A model generated the notes under the pieces. It saw only the letters and a program-made list of their open reading frames with translations, did no database searches and had not been told where the DNA came from. Below are positions 26,659-35,638 of a DNA stretch of 39,095 nucleotides, one piece after another. Origin of the DNA: Actinomycetota bacterium (GTDB taxonomy: Bacteria; Actinomycetota; Acidimicrobiia; Acidimicrobiales; CADCSY01). The stretch covers positions 1-39,095 of the forward strand of contig JAHWJI010000011.1 in assembly GCA_019348495.1 (NCBI GenBank), in the 5' to 3' direction. How positions within the stretch are numbered: the first letter of the stretch is position 1; each line of letters starts with the position of its first letter. Both the position numbers and the translations under genes were made by a program.

Positions 26659-27846
26659 TCAGCGTCCCACCGTGGTGACCGGCGCCGGCCCCACAGGCGC
26701 CGTCCCCGCCGCCCGGGCCACCAGGGCCACGGCCCAGCACGCCACCCCCTCGCCCCGCCCCAGTGCCCCCATGCCCTCGGGACGGCGACCCCGCACCGTC
26801 ACCTCGGCGCCGGTGGCCGCCCGCAACGACGTCTCCATCTCCCGTCGGCGGGGTGCCAGCTTGGGGCTGTCGAGCACCACCGAGCAGTCGGCGTTGACCG
26901 GCTCCCACCCCGCATCCCGCACCAGCTCGGCGGCCCGGGCCAACAAGCGGAGGCTGTCGGCGCCCTCCCACGTCGGATCGGTGTCGGGGAAGTGGGTCCC
27001 GATGTCGTCGAGGCCGGCGGCACCGAGCAGGGCGTCGGCGACGGCGTGGGCCACCACGTCGGCGTCGCTGTGGCCGGCCAGGCCCCGCGTACCGGTGAAG
27101 GTGGCGCCTCCGAGCACCAGCGCCCGGGTGGGGTCGTGGCTGTAGGGGTGGACGTCGAATCCCAGACCCACCCTCGTGCCCACTTCCCGGTGATGCGGTT
27201 CCTCGGTCGGCGAGCCCGACAGGTGGGCTGCGGCCGCGACCACGTCGCCCGGGGCGGTGACCTTGGCGTTGGCCGCCTCGCCGGGCACGACCACCACCCG
27301 CCCGCCCGCGGCCTCGACCAGAGCGGCGTCGTCGGTGGCCTCGACCTCCGCGGCGTGGACCTCCCGCAGCACGTCGGCGGCGAAGGCCTGGGGTGTCTGC
27401 ACCGCCACCAGCGTGGCCCGCTCGGGTGTCTCGACCACCACGTCGTCGTCCCCCACGCGCTTGATGGTGTCGATCACGGCCACGCCGGGCACGGCGGCGT
27501 CGGCCCCGGCCCGCACCGAGGCGACGGTGGCCTCGAACAGCGCCACCGAGGCACAGGGACGGGCGGCGTCGTGGACCACGACCACCTCGGCGCCGGCGGG
27601 CACGGCGGCCAGCCCCGCACGCACCGAGGCCGACCGGGTGGTGCCGCCGACCACCACGGCATCGGCCAGGGGCTCAGGGTCGCCGGCCCTTCCGGGCGCG
27701 ACCACCACGACGACGCCGTCGCTCACCGGCCGGGCCGCGGCCAGCGCCCAATCGAGCAGCCGACGACCGGCCACCACCTGGTACTGCTTGGCCGCCCCGA
27801 AGCGGCTCCCCCGCCCGGCCGCCACCACGATCGTCCACACGCCCAC
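26659..27846 (-). CDS. ispDF: Bifunctional IspD/IspF (MEP pathway)
   Basis: VVAAGRGSRFGAAKQYQVVAGRRLLDW and VVVHDAARP (IspD) fused to VGLGFDVHPYSHDPTRALVLGG and LAGHSDADVVAHAVADALLGAAGLDDIGTHFPDTD (IspF). Confidence 0.95.
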   Translation of the reverse strand: MGVWTIVVAAGRGSRFGAAKQYQVVAGRRLLDWALAAARPVSDGVVVVVAPGRAGDPEPLADAVVVGGTTRSASVRAGLAAVPAGAEVVVVHDAARPCASVALFEATVASVRAGADAAVPGVAVIDTIKRVGDDDVVVETPERATLVAVQTPQAFAADVLREVHAAEVEATDDAALVEAAGGRVVVVPGEAANAKVTAPGDVVAAAAHLSGSPTEEPHHREVGTRVGLGFDVHPYSHDPTRALVLGGATFTGTRGLAGHSDADVVAHAVADALLGAAGLDDIGTHFPDTDPTWEGADSLRLLARAAELVRDAGWEPVNADCSVVLDSPKLAPRRREMETSLRAATGAEVTVRGRRPEGMGALGRGEGVACWAVALVARAAGTAPVGPAPVTTVGR

Positions 27847-27879
27847 GGGCGATCACCCTACGAGGAGCTGCGCGGGAAC

Positions 27880-27914
27880 ATCGCCGGGCGGGCCTCGACG
27901 GCCCGCCCGGCGAT
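27880..27914 (-). terminator. Perfect 15-bp GC-rich hairpin between disA and ispDF
   Basis: atcgccgggcgggcc-tcgac-ggcccgcccggcgat; exact inverted repeat, no U-tract. Confidence 0.6.
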
Positions 27915-28039
27915 CCAGCGTAAAAGGGCTGAGGCCGGAGGTCGGAGCGGGTGGCGCCGAGGGGAGGGGCCCGAGGGCCGAGCGCAGCGAGAGCCCTTGG
28001 GAGCGGGACGAGGAGGCCCGAAGCGGTCGGGTGTGGGCG

Positions 28040-29149
28040 TCAGTTGTAGCGGTCGAGGATGCTGGTCTCAGCCAGGCGGGAGAGACCCTCCTTGATGGCT
28101 CGCGCCCTGGTCTCGCCCACCTCCTTGACCTCGTCGAGGTCGGCGATGGACGCCCGCATGATCTTCTGCAGGCTGCCGAAGTGGCCCACGATGCCCTGGA
28201 TCACCGACTCGGGCAGCCGGGGCACCTTGGACAGCATCCGATAGCCCCGGGGCGACAGCGTCCGGTCGAGGTCCTGACTGCCGCCGGGAAGGTGGAGCAT
28301 GGCGGCGACCGCCTTGAGGTCGAGCAGATCCTCGGTGCCCAGGTTGGCCAGCCCCTCGATGGCCTCGCCGAGGTGCCAGGCCGCCTCCTCGTGGAAGTAG
28401 TCCAGGATCATGAGCCGGTAGTCCTCCTCGACCCCGCCCATGAGCTCCTCGAGCTGGAGGCGCACCAGGCGTCCGTCCACGCCCAGCTCGACGATGTGGC
28501 GATCGATCTCCTCGGAGATGCGACGGACCATCTCGGTGCGCTGCAGCACCGTCACCACGTCGCGCAACGTCACCAGATCCTCGATCTCCAGGGCCGAGAG
28601 CGAACCCGACACCATGTCGAGGCGGTTCTTGTAACGCTCCAGGGTCGACAGGGCCTGATTGGCCCGGGCCAGGAGGCGGGGGATGGGCTCGAGGGGGTGC
28701 TTGTCGGCGTTGACGTACACGGCGATGACCGACTGGTCCTCGGAGACCGAGATCACCGGGACGTTGATGGAGCGGGCCACCCGCTCGGCCGTTCGGTGAC
28801 GGGTCCCGGTCTCGGAGGTGGCCACGTTGGGGTTGGGCACGAGGTGGACGTTGGCCCGGGCGATGCGGCTGGCGTCGGCGGCCAGGATGATGGCGCCGTC
28901 CATCTTGGCCAGCTCCGACAGCCGCTGGGGACTGAAGGCGGCGTCGAGCAGGAAGCCTCCGGAGCAGATGTTGAGCACCTCGGGGCCGTCACCCACCACC
29001 ACCAAGGCGCCCATCTCTGCCTGCAGGATGCGGTCGAGGCCCTCCCGCAGAGGTTTGCCGGGCGCCACCGAGGCCAGTGCCTCCAGGAGCCTGGAGCCAC
29101 GCCGAGGAGACACGGAGGTGAGCCTAGTGTCGGGCGTGGTGGTGGCCAT
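28040..29149 (-). CDS. disA: DNA integrity scanning diadenylate cyclase DisA
   Basis: KMDGAIILAADASRI (DGA) and GTRHRTAERVAR (RHR) catalytic motifs; C-terminal HhH repeats (LDEVKEVGETRARAIKEGLSRL). Confidence 0.97.
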   Translation of the reverse strand: MATTTPDTRLTSVSPRRGSRLLEALASVAPGKPLREGLDRILQAEMGALVVVGDGPEVLNICSGGFLLDAAFSPQRLSELAKMDGAIILAADASRIARANVHLVPNPNVATSETGTRHRTAERVARSINVPVISVSEDQSVIAVYVNADKHPLEPIPRLLARANQALSTLERYKNRLDMVSGSLSALEIEDLVTLRDVVTVLQRTEMVRRISEEIDRHIVELGVDGRLVRLQLEELMGGVEEDYRLMILDYFHEEAAWHLGEAIEGLANLGTEDLLDLKAVAAMLHLPGGSQDLDRTLSPRGYRMLSKVPRLPESVIQGIVGHFGSLQKIMRASIADLDEVKEVGETRARAIKEGLSRLAETSILDRYN

Positions 29150-29208
29150 GGCCCCGACACCCTTCCCCCTTGCGGTGGGTTGTGCACGCAACGTCGCTTG
29201 CTGTGGCC

Positions 29209-30591
29209 TCAGCAGCTCCCGTTGCCCCAGGTCAGGCCCATGGCGTCGGTCACGGTGGCCGCCCGGTGCAGGGTCATGCCCGGTGGCGGCGTGGGCGCCG
29301 AGACCGGCACCACGGCCCGGCGGAAGCCGAGGCGGGCCGCCTCGGCCAGGCGGCGCGGCGTCTGGGCGGCCTGGCGCAGCTCGCCGCCGAGGCCCACCTC
29401 TCCCACGGCCACGAGGTCGCCGGGCACGGGACGCCCACTGATCGACGACACCAGCGCCAGGGCCACGGCCACGTCGGCGCCGGGCTCGATCACCCGCACA
29501 CCCCCCACCGCCGAGGCGTGGACATCAGAGCTGCCCAGGGCCCCGTTGGCCGAACCCAGGTCGACCCGGCACCCGAGCACCGCCAAGACCAGGGTGAGGC
29601 GACCGTGGTCGAGGCCCTGGGCCGAGCGACGGGGCTGGGCCAGCGTGGAGGGCGACACCAGGGCCTGCACCTCGACCAGCAGGGGACGGTGGCCCTCCAT
29701 GGTCGGCACCACCACCGAGCCGGCCACGCCGGGCCGGCGGTCGGCGAGGAACAGCCCACTCGGGTCGGGGACGCCGATCAAGCCGGCGTCGGTCATCTCG
29801 AACAGGCCCAGCTCCTCAGTGGAGCCGAAGCGGTGCTTGACCGCCCGCACCAGACGCAGGGCGTGGTGGCGATCGCCTTCGAAGGCGAGCACGGTGTCGA
29901 CCACGTGCTCGAGCACCCGGGGTCCCGCCAACGAGCCTTCCTTGGTGACGTGTCCGACCAGCACCACGCTCATGGACCGCTCCTTGGCCGCCACCACCAG
30001 GCGGTGGGCGCACTCACGCACCTGGGTGACCGAGCCGGGGACCGACCCGAGATCGGGATCGAACAGGGTCTGGACGGAGTCGACCACGACCACGTCGGGC
30101 CGGAGGACCTTGATGTGGGCCAGCACCGACGGCAACACGGCGTCGGCCAGCAGGTGCAGCTCGGGAGCCAGCGTGCCCAGGCGGTCGGCCCTCATCCGCA
30201 CCTGGGGGGCCGACTCCTCGGCGGTGACGAGCAGCGCCCGGGCCCCGGCCTCGGCCATGGACGCCAGGGCCTGGAGGACCAGGGTGGACTTGCCGATGCC
30301 GGGCTCGCCGCCCACCAGGGTCACCGAGCCCGGCACCAGGCCCCCGCCGAGGACCCGGTCGAGCTCGCTGATTCCCGTGGAGCGCCGTCCACAGGACTCC
30401 ACGTCGACCTGACCTATGGGGACCGGGCTGGTGGGAACCAGTGGCTGGCCGCAGGCCCAACCCGTAGGGTCGGCGAGCTCAGGCTCCTCCACCAGGGTGC
30501 TCCAGGCCCCGCACGACGGGCACCGTCCCATCCACCGGGGACTGACTCCGCCACAGTCGGTGCAGCGGTGGACGAGGCGGGTCTTGGCCAT
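29209..30591 (-). CDS. radA: DNA repair protein RadA
   Basis: CTDCGGVSPRWMGRCPSCGAW zinc finger, GGEPGIGKSTLVLQ Walker A, VKHRFGSTEELGLFEM (KNRFG-like motif), C-terminal Lon-like domain. Confidence 0.97.
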   Translation of the reverse strand: MAKTRLVHRCTDCGGVSPRWMGRCPSCGAWSTLVEEPELADPTGWACGQPLVPTSPVPIGQVDVESCGRRSTGISELDRVLGGGLVPGSVTLVGGEPGIGKSTLVLQALASMAEAGARALLVTAEESAPQVRMRADRLGTLAPELHLLADAVLPSVLAHIKVLRPDVVVVDSVQTLFDPDLGSVPGSVTQVRECAHRLVVAAKERSMSVVLVGHVTKEGSLAGPRVLEHVVDTVLAFEGDRHHALRLVRAVKHRFGSTEELGLFEMTDAGLIGVPDPSGLFLADRRPGVAGSVVVPTMEGHRPLLVEVQALVSPSTLAQPRRSAQGLDHGRLTLVLAVLGCRVDLGSANGALGSSDVHASAVGGVRVIEPGADVAVALALVSSISGRPVPGDLVAVGEVGLGGELRQAAQTPRRLAEAARLGFRRAVVPVSAPTPPPGMTLHRAATVTDAMGLTWGNGSC

Positions 30592-30623
30592 GGGCGGGCA
30601 TGGTAGGGACGGCCTGGGACAGC

Positions 30624-31409
30624 TCAGTCCGCCCTTGTGGGCCGGCGACGGTTGCGCACCAGGAGCACCACCAGGGCCAGGGCGCTGACCGCGGCGATCA
30701 CCAGCCAGACCAGGCGCTCGGCGTGCAGGAGCCGCGAGGTCGCCGACAGGGCGACCTGCTCGCCCACCACCGGGCGCCACACCGCCCCGTCCGGCGTCAC
30801 CAGGCCCGGGCTGGTGGTCTCCACGTCGCCGGGCAACTCGGTGCGCACCTCGAAGCGGAAGGTGTCCGCCACCCCGCCGCCGATGGCCTGTTCCAACTCG
30901 GCGCCGTTGAGGCTGAAGCCGCTGCCTTCCAGGGCCTGGCGGAGCTCGTCGTCGCTGAAGGCCTCGATGCCGGCGCCGAGATCGACGAGGCCCTGGAAGG
31001 TGAACGTCGTGGTGAAGAACGACGACTGGCGCGCCAGCTCGAAGTCCCGCAGCGCACCACCGGGCCCACTGACCTCCTCGAGCACCTCGACGGCTCCCTC
31101 GAGGTCGGCGAAGGGCTTGACCGCGCTGACCACCGTCGATCCGTCATCGCTTCGCTGGGGCCCGGCTACGGTCCATCCCGCCCGCTCCAGGTCGTCGACC
31201 CGGACCTGATCGGCCAGGTCGACCCGTCCGGCGGCCTCGGGGTCGAGGACCACGGCGACCTGTACCTCGCCCGACCCGTCCCGGGCCAGGTCGAGGCCGA
31301 CGTCGACGGCGACCTCACAGCCGCTGGCGACCAAGGCCAGCACGGAGGAGGCGGCGCCGAGGACCACCAGCCTCCACACACGGGGACGACCTGCCGCTGC
31401 TCGCCTCAC
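30624..31409 (-). CDS. LppM/DUF3153-like lipoprotein
   Basis: Lipobox LVASGC, C-terminal TM (LVWLVIAAVSALALVVLLV), LppM-like spacing. Confidence 0.6.
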   Translation of the reverse strand: MRRAAAGRPRVWRLVVLGAASSVLALVASGCEVAVDVGLDLARDGSGEVQVAVVLDPEAAGRVDLADQVRVDDLERAGWTVAGPQRSDDGSTVVSAVKPFADLEGAVEVLEEVSGPGGALRDFELARQSSFFTTTFTFQGLVDLGAGIEAFSDDELRQALEGSGFSLNGAELEQAIGGGVADTFRFEVRTELPGDVETTSPGLVTPDGAVWRPVVGEQVALSATSRLLHAERLVWLVIAAVSALALVVLLVRNRRRPTRAD

Positions 31410-31483
31410 CAGGCTGCGACGCTATCGGGGCCACCGGGGACCGGGCCCCACCGCCACGTCGACCAGGCCGTAGGGTGCTGGGT

Positions 31484-32575
31484 ATGAGCGGCCAGCGGGC
31501 GACGGTGGAGGCCATGGGCGTCGCCGTGGCCGCCGGTGTCCCGGTGCTGTTGTGGGGGGCGCCGGGCACGGGCAAGACCTCGGCCATCCGGGCCATGGCC
31601 GACGCTGCCGGCTGGCCCTGCGAGACCGTCATCGCCGCCATCCGGGAGCCGTCGGACTTCTCCGGCCTGCCCGTGGTGGTCGCAGGTGTGGTCCACTTCG
31701 CCCCGCCCCGCTGGGCCGAGCGCCTGGCCGAGGCCGGTCGGGGCCTGCTGTTCCTCGATGAGATCTCGACCGCGCCGCCGGCCGTGCAGGCCGCGCTGCT
31801 GCGAGTGGTGCTCGAGCGGGTGGTGGGCGACCTGGACCTGCCCGACCGGGTGGTCGTGGTCGCCGCCGCCAATCCCCCCGAGCAGGCCGCCGACGGCTGG
31901 GACCTTTCTGCTCCCCTGGCCAATCGCTTCTGCCACCTCGACTGGGAGGTCGACGCCGCCACCTTCGCCCAGGGCCTGGTGGGTGGGTTCCCGGTGGCGA
32001 CCATCCCCTCCCTGCCCACCGGCTGGGACGGTGACGCCCGGGTCCAGGCCCAGGCCCTGGTGGCCGCCTTCGTCACCGTGCGCCCCGGGCTGGCCTGTGC
32101 GCTGCCCACCGACGCGGCCCGTGCCGGTCGGGGCTGGCCCAGCCCCCGCACCTGGGACATGGCCGCCCGCCTCCTGGCTGCCGCCGAGGCCACACACGCC
32201 TCCACCGAGGCGGTCACCGCCCTCGTCACCGGCGCCCTCGGTCCGGGCGCAGGGACCGAGCTGCTCATGTGGCGTTCGGAGATGGACCTGCCCGACCCCG
32301 AGGCCGTGCTGGCCGACCCCCAGCGCTTCGTCATGCCCGAGCGGGGCGACCGGGCCTACGCCGCGCTCTCCGCCGTCGCCGCCGCCGTGGCCGCCCAGCC
32401 CACCGTCGAGCGCTGGCTGGCGGGGTGGCAGGTGGTGGCCCGGGTGGGCACGACCGCGCCCGACGTGGCCGCGGTGGCCGCCCGCACCCTGGCCCAGTGC
32501 CGGCCCCCCTCGGCGGTGGCGCCCCCCGAGGTGAAGCTGTTCGCCCCCCTGCTCAAGGGGGCCGGCCTCCTGTGA
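31484..32575 (+). CDS. MoxR-type AAA+ ATPase
   Basis: GAPGTGKTSAIRAM Walker A, GLLFLDEISTAPPAVQAALLRVVLERVVG Walker B, PLANRF sensor region. Confidence 0.9.
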   Translation: MSGQRATVEAMGVAVAAGVPVLLWGAPGTGKTSAIRAMADAAGWPCETVIAAIREPSDFSGLPVVVAGVVHFAPPRWAERLAEAGRGLLFLDEISTAPPAVQAALLRVVLERVVGDLDLPDRVVVVAAANPPEQAADGWDLSAPLANRFCHLDWEVDAATFAQGLVGGFPVATIPSLPTGWDGDARVQAQALVAAFVTVRPGLACALPTDAARAGRGWPSPRTWDMAARLLAAAEATHASTEAVTALVTGALGPGAGTELLMWRSEMDLPDPEAVLADPQRFVMPERGDRAYAALSAVAAAVAAQPTVERWLAGWQVVARVGTTAPDVAAVAARTLAQCRPPSAVAPPEVKLFAPLLKGAGLL

Positions 32576-32596
32576 GCGACGCCCGGAGCTGCTTCG

Positions 32597-33799
32597 ATGG
32601 CTGAGCTCGACACGGCCAAGTTGGCCTCGGCCCGGCTGTGGGCCGTCGCCCGCCACCCCTACCTGGCCTCAGCGCTCTTCGCCTCCACCGTCGTGGCCGT
32701 CCCCGGCCTCGGCGGGGCCACGGTCGACGAGGCCTGGCGGCTCTACGTCGACCCCGAGGTGGTGCAGCGCTGGCGCGTGGAGGAGCTGGGCAGCCTCCTG
32801 GTCCACCACACCGGGCACCTGCTGCGTGACCATGCCGGGCGGGCCCGGGCCCTGGGCCTGAGCCAGGCCCAGACCGACGACTGGGCGCTGGCCGCCGACG
32901 CCGAGATCAACGACGACCTCTCCCATCCCGACCTGCGCCTGCCCGGCGAGGTGGTCCTGCCCGCCACTTTGGGCTGCGAGGCCGGTCACCTGGCCGAGGA
33001 GTACCTCCACGCGGGTGACTTCGATACGCCCGACCACCACGACTGCGGCAGCGGAGCCGACGCCAAGGCCCGACCGTGGGAGCTGGCCGGCGACGCCGGC
33101 GGCGGCGTCCCCGTGGGTGAGCGGGAGATGCTCCAGTGCCAGACGGCGAGCCGGGTCGTCGACTACGCCCGCTCCGGTCGGGGCCGGATCTCGGCCGGCT
33201 GGCAGCGCTGGGCCGCCGAGGTGCTGGACCCGGCCGTCGACTGGCGCCGGGTGCTGGCAGCCGAGATCCGCAAGGGCATCACCACCGTGGCCGGGCGGGC
33301 CGACTACAGCTACCGCCGGCCGTCGCGACGGTCGGGCGTCAGCCCCGGGGTGATCCTTCCCGCCCTGGAACGACCGGTGCCCGAGGTGGCGGTGCTGTGC
33401 GACACGTCGGGCAGCATGGACGGCGAGGCGCTGGCCCGGGTGCTGGCCGAGGTCGAGGGGCTGCTGCGGGGCGTGGGCGTGGGCCGCTCCCGGCTGCGGG
33501 TCCTGTCCGGTGACGCCGCCGTGCACACCGACCGCCGGGTCACCAACGTGGGCCAGGTCGAGCTGGTCGGGGGCGGGGGCACCGACATGGCGGCGGGCAT
33601 AGAGGCCGTCAGCCGCCTGCGACCCCGCCCGTCGGTGCTGGTGGTGCTCACCGACGGGATGACGTCATGGCCGGCCGAGGCCCCCAAGGGCATGCAGGTG
33701 GTGGTCGGGCTGGTCGGCGCCGAGGATGGTGTGCGAGGTGGGCAGGTCTGGGCCACCCCGGCGTGGACGAGGGTCGTGCACCTCGACATCGCCGCCTGA
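32597..33799 (+). CDS. VWA-like domain protein with degenerate metallopeptidase-like N-terminal domain (DUF2201-like)
   Basis: N-terminal ...LGSLLVHHTGHLLRDHAGR; C-terminal VAVLCDTSGSMDGEALARVLAEVEGLL (MIDAS DxSxS) and GGGGTDMAAGIEAV. Confidence 0.82.
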   Translation: MAELDTAKLASARLWAVARHPYLASALFASTVVAVPGLGGATVDEAWRLYVDPEVVQRWRVEELGSLLVHHTGHLLRDHAGRARALGLSQAQTDDWALAADAEINDDLSHPDLRLPGEVVLPATLGCEAGHLAEEYLHAGDFDTPDHHDCGSGADAKARPWELAGDAGGGVPVGEREMLQCQTASRVVDYARSGRGRISAGWQRWAAEVLDPAVDWRRVLAAEIRKGITTVAGRADYSYRRPSRRSGVSPGVILPALERPVPEVAVLCDTSGSMDGEALARVLAEVEGLLRGVGVGRSRLRVLSGDAAVHTDRRVTNVGQVELVGGGGTDMAAGIEAVSRLRPRPSVLVVLTDGMTSWPAEAPKGMQVVVGLVGAEDGVRGGQVWATPAWTRVVHLDIAA

Positions 33800-33826
33800 C
33801 CGGCCCACAACAGGGAGGTAGCGCTC

Positions 33827-34585
33827 GTGGGCCGGCGGTGGTGCGACCGCCTGGATCCGGTGACCGAGCTGGTGGAGTGCAGCGGCGAGCGCCACCGGGT
33901 GAGCTGGCGGCGCGGCAGCCTGGTGGTCGAGGACCACGACATCGAGGCGGAGCGAGCCATGAAGGCGCTCGGCGCCGAGACCCCGGCGTGCCTGCTGCTG
34001 GTCAAGCAGTGGCGCGAGCTCCACTCGTGGGCCACCTCGCCCGAGCTGTACACCCAGGTGCTCGACCGGCTGGGGCCCGGGCGCATCCTCGCCCCCGGCG
34101 CCCTGCGCGGGCCCAGCGAGCTCTCGCTGCTGCTCACCTGGGAGCGGGCCTGGCGCATGTCGGCGTACTACGGCACCGGCCACGAGCGCCTGCTGGCGCG
34201 CCAGCTGGGTGACCGGGCTGGTCCACCACTGGGCGCCCACGTCGACCACTGGCGCCGGCGCCTCGGCTGCGATCGCACCCCGTCGGTCGAGGTGAAGCTG
34301 GCCCGACCGGGCCAGGCGCCCCGGGTGGTCGGCAACATCGATCGCTTCGGCGCCCGGGCCGCGGCCACCCTGGGGGTGCGCTGGGCCCTGGGGGTGTGGG
34401 CCCGGGGCCTGGCCGTGGTCGACGACGGCTTCGTGTTGGAGCTCCTGCCATCGTCCCAGGCCCTCGGGGCCAGGGCGCTGCGCTGGGAAGCCCAGGCCGA
34501 CGGCGGCGCCCGTCCCGTCGTGGCCCCGGCGCGGCTGGGGCGTGACCGCCAGGGGACGTGGCGCCTCACCTGGATTGCCCCGTGA
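33827..34585 (+). CDS. Hypothetical protein, third gene of the MoxR/VWA cassette
   Basis: 252-aa ORF co-directional with both neighbours; GTG 33827; TGA overlaps the GTG of the ligase. Confidence 0.65.
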   Translation: MGRRWCDRLDPVTELVECSGERHRVSWRRGSLVVEDHDIEAERAMKALGAETPACLLLVKQWRELHSWATSPELYTQVLDRLGPGRILAPGALRGPSELSLLLTWERAWRMSAYYGTGHERLLARQLGDRAGPPLGAHVDHWRRRLGCDRTPSVEVKLARPGQAPRVVGNIDRFGARAAATLGVRWALGVWARGLAVVDDGFVLELLPSSQALGARALRWEAQADGGARPVVAPARLGRDRQGTWRLTWIAP

Positions 34586-35592
34586 GCCGCGCCCCCCGCC
34601 TGGCACCCATGCTCGCCGGAGGCAACGGCATCCCCCCCGACCCGGCCGCCTACCAGCTCGAGCCCAAGCTCGACGGCCAGCGGGTGATCGCCATCGTGGA
34701 AGGCGACGACATCACCCTGACCAACCGAAGGGGGGGCGACATCACCACCACCTACCCGGAGCTACGGGGGCTGGCCGGCGCCCTCGGCGACCACGAGGCG
34801 GTCCTCGACGGCGAGGTGGTCAGCTTCGACGCTCGTGGCCAGACGAGCTTCCAGCGCCTCCAGCGACGCATGCACGTCAAGGAGCCGCCCAATCGGCTCC
34901 TGGCCGACACACCGGTGACGTTCGTGGCCTTCGACGCGCTCTGGCTCGACGGCGTGACCCTGGTGGAGCGGGCCCAGCACGAGCGCCGTCGGTTCCTGGA
35001 GGAGCTCGAGCTGGGTGGCAGGGCGTGGCAGACCGTCCCCGTGCTCGACGCCGCACCCGACGAGCTCCTCGCCGCCTGCCGGGAGATCGGGCTGGAGGGG
35101 TTCATGGCCAAGCATCGAGAGGCGCGTTACCAGCCCGGACGCCGGTCCGGTGCGTGGTGGAAGATCAAGTGCGGGCGGCGCCGGGAGCTCGTGGTCGGCG
35201 GCTGGTCGCCGGGCCAGGGGTCGAGGTCGTCGAGCATCGGCTCGCTGGCGCTGGGCTGCTTCGACGTGGACCGTGCCGAGGCCGAGCGCCGGGGCGCGCC
35301 CCAGCGGCTGGTCTACGTGGGCCAGGCCGGCTCGGGTCTGAACGAGGCCATGATCGGCCAACTCCGGCAGCTGTTCCGCCAGATCGAGACCCCGACCTCC
35401 CCCTTCGTCGACGTGCCCGCCGCCCCGCTGCGCTTCGTGCGCCCCCTGCTCGTGGTCGAGGTGGCCTACAGCGAGGTCACGGAGTCGGGCCTGTTGCGCC
35501 AGCCGTCGATCAAGGGCCTGCGCACCGACGTGGTCGCCGACCAGGTCGTCCTCGACGCCGAGTTGGCGTCGAGGGTCGCCGACAGGTGCTGA
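34582..35592 (+). CDS. ATP-dependent DNA ligase (LigC/LigD-ligase-domain type)
   Basis: YQLEPKLDGQRVIAI (motif I KxDGxR), VLDGEVVSFD, EGFMAKHREARYQPGRRSGAWWKIK. Confidence 0.93.
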   Translation: MSRAPRLAPMLAGGNGIPPDPAAYQLEPKLDGQRVIAIVEGDDITLTNRRGGDITTTYPELRGLAGALGDHEAVLDGEVVSFDARGQTSFQRLQRRMHVKEPPNRLLADTPVTFVAFDALWLDGVTLVERAQHERRRFLEELELGGRAWQTVPVLDAAPDELLAACREIGLEGFMAKHREARYQPGRRSGAWWKIKCGRRRELVVGGWSPGQGSRSSSIGSLALGCFDVDRAEAERRGAPQRLVYVGQAGSGLNEAMIGQLRQLFRQIETPTSPFVDVPAAPLRFVRPLLVVEVAYSEVTESGLLRQPSIKGLRTDVVADQVVLDAELASRVADRC

Positions 35593-35638
35593 GTACAGTG
35601 AGCGGGCCAGAACGGTCGAGACGAGGAGGGCGGGGACC

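Noticed and set aside
25702-28095. 797-aa plus-strand ORF
   Set aside because: Antisense to rlmB and ispDF; no domain-like segments.
27257-30412. 1051-aa ORF on plus strand opposite ispDF/disA/radA
   Set aside because: Low-complexity antisense reading of well-supported minus-strand genes; high GC content produces long spurious ORFs.
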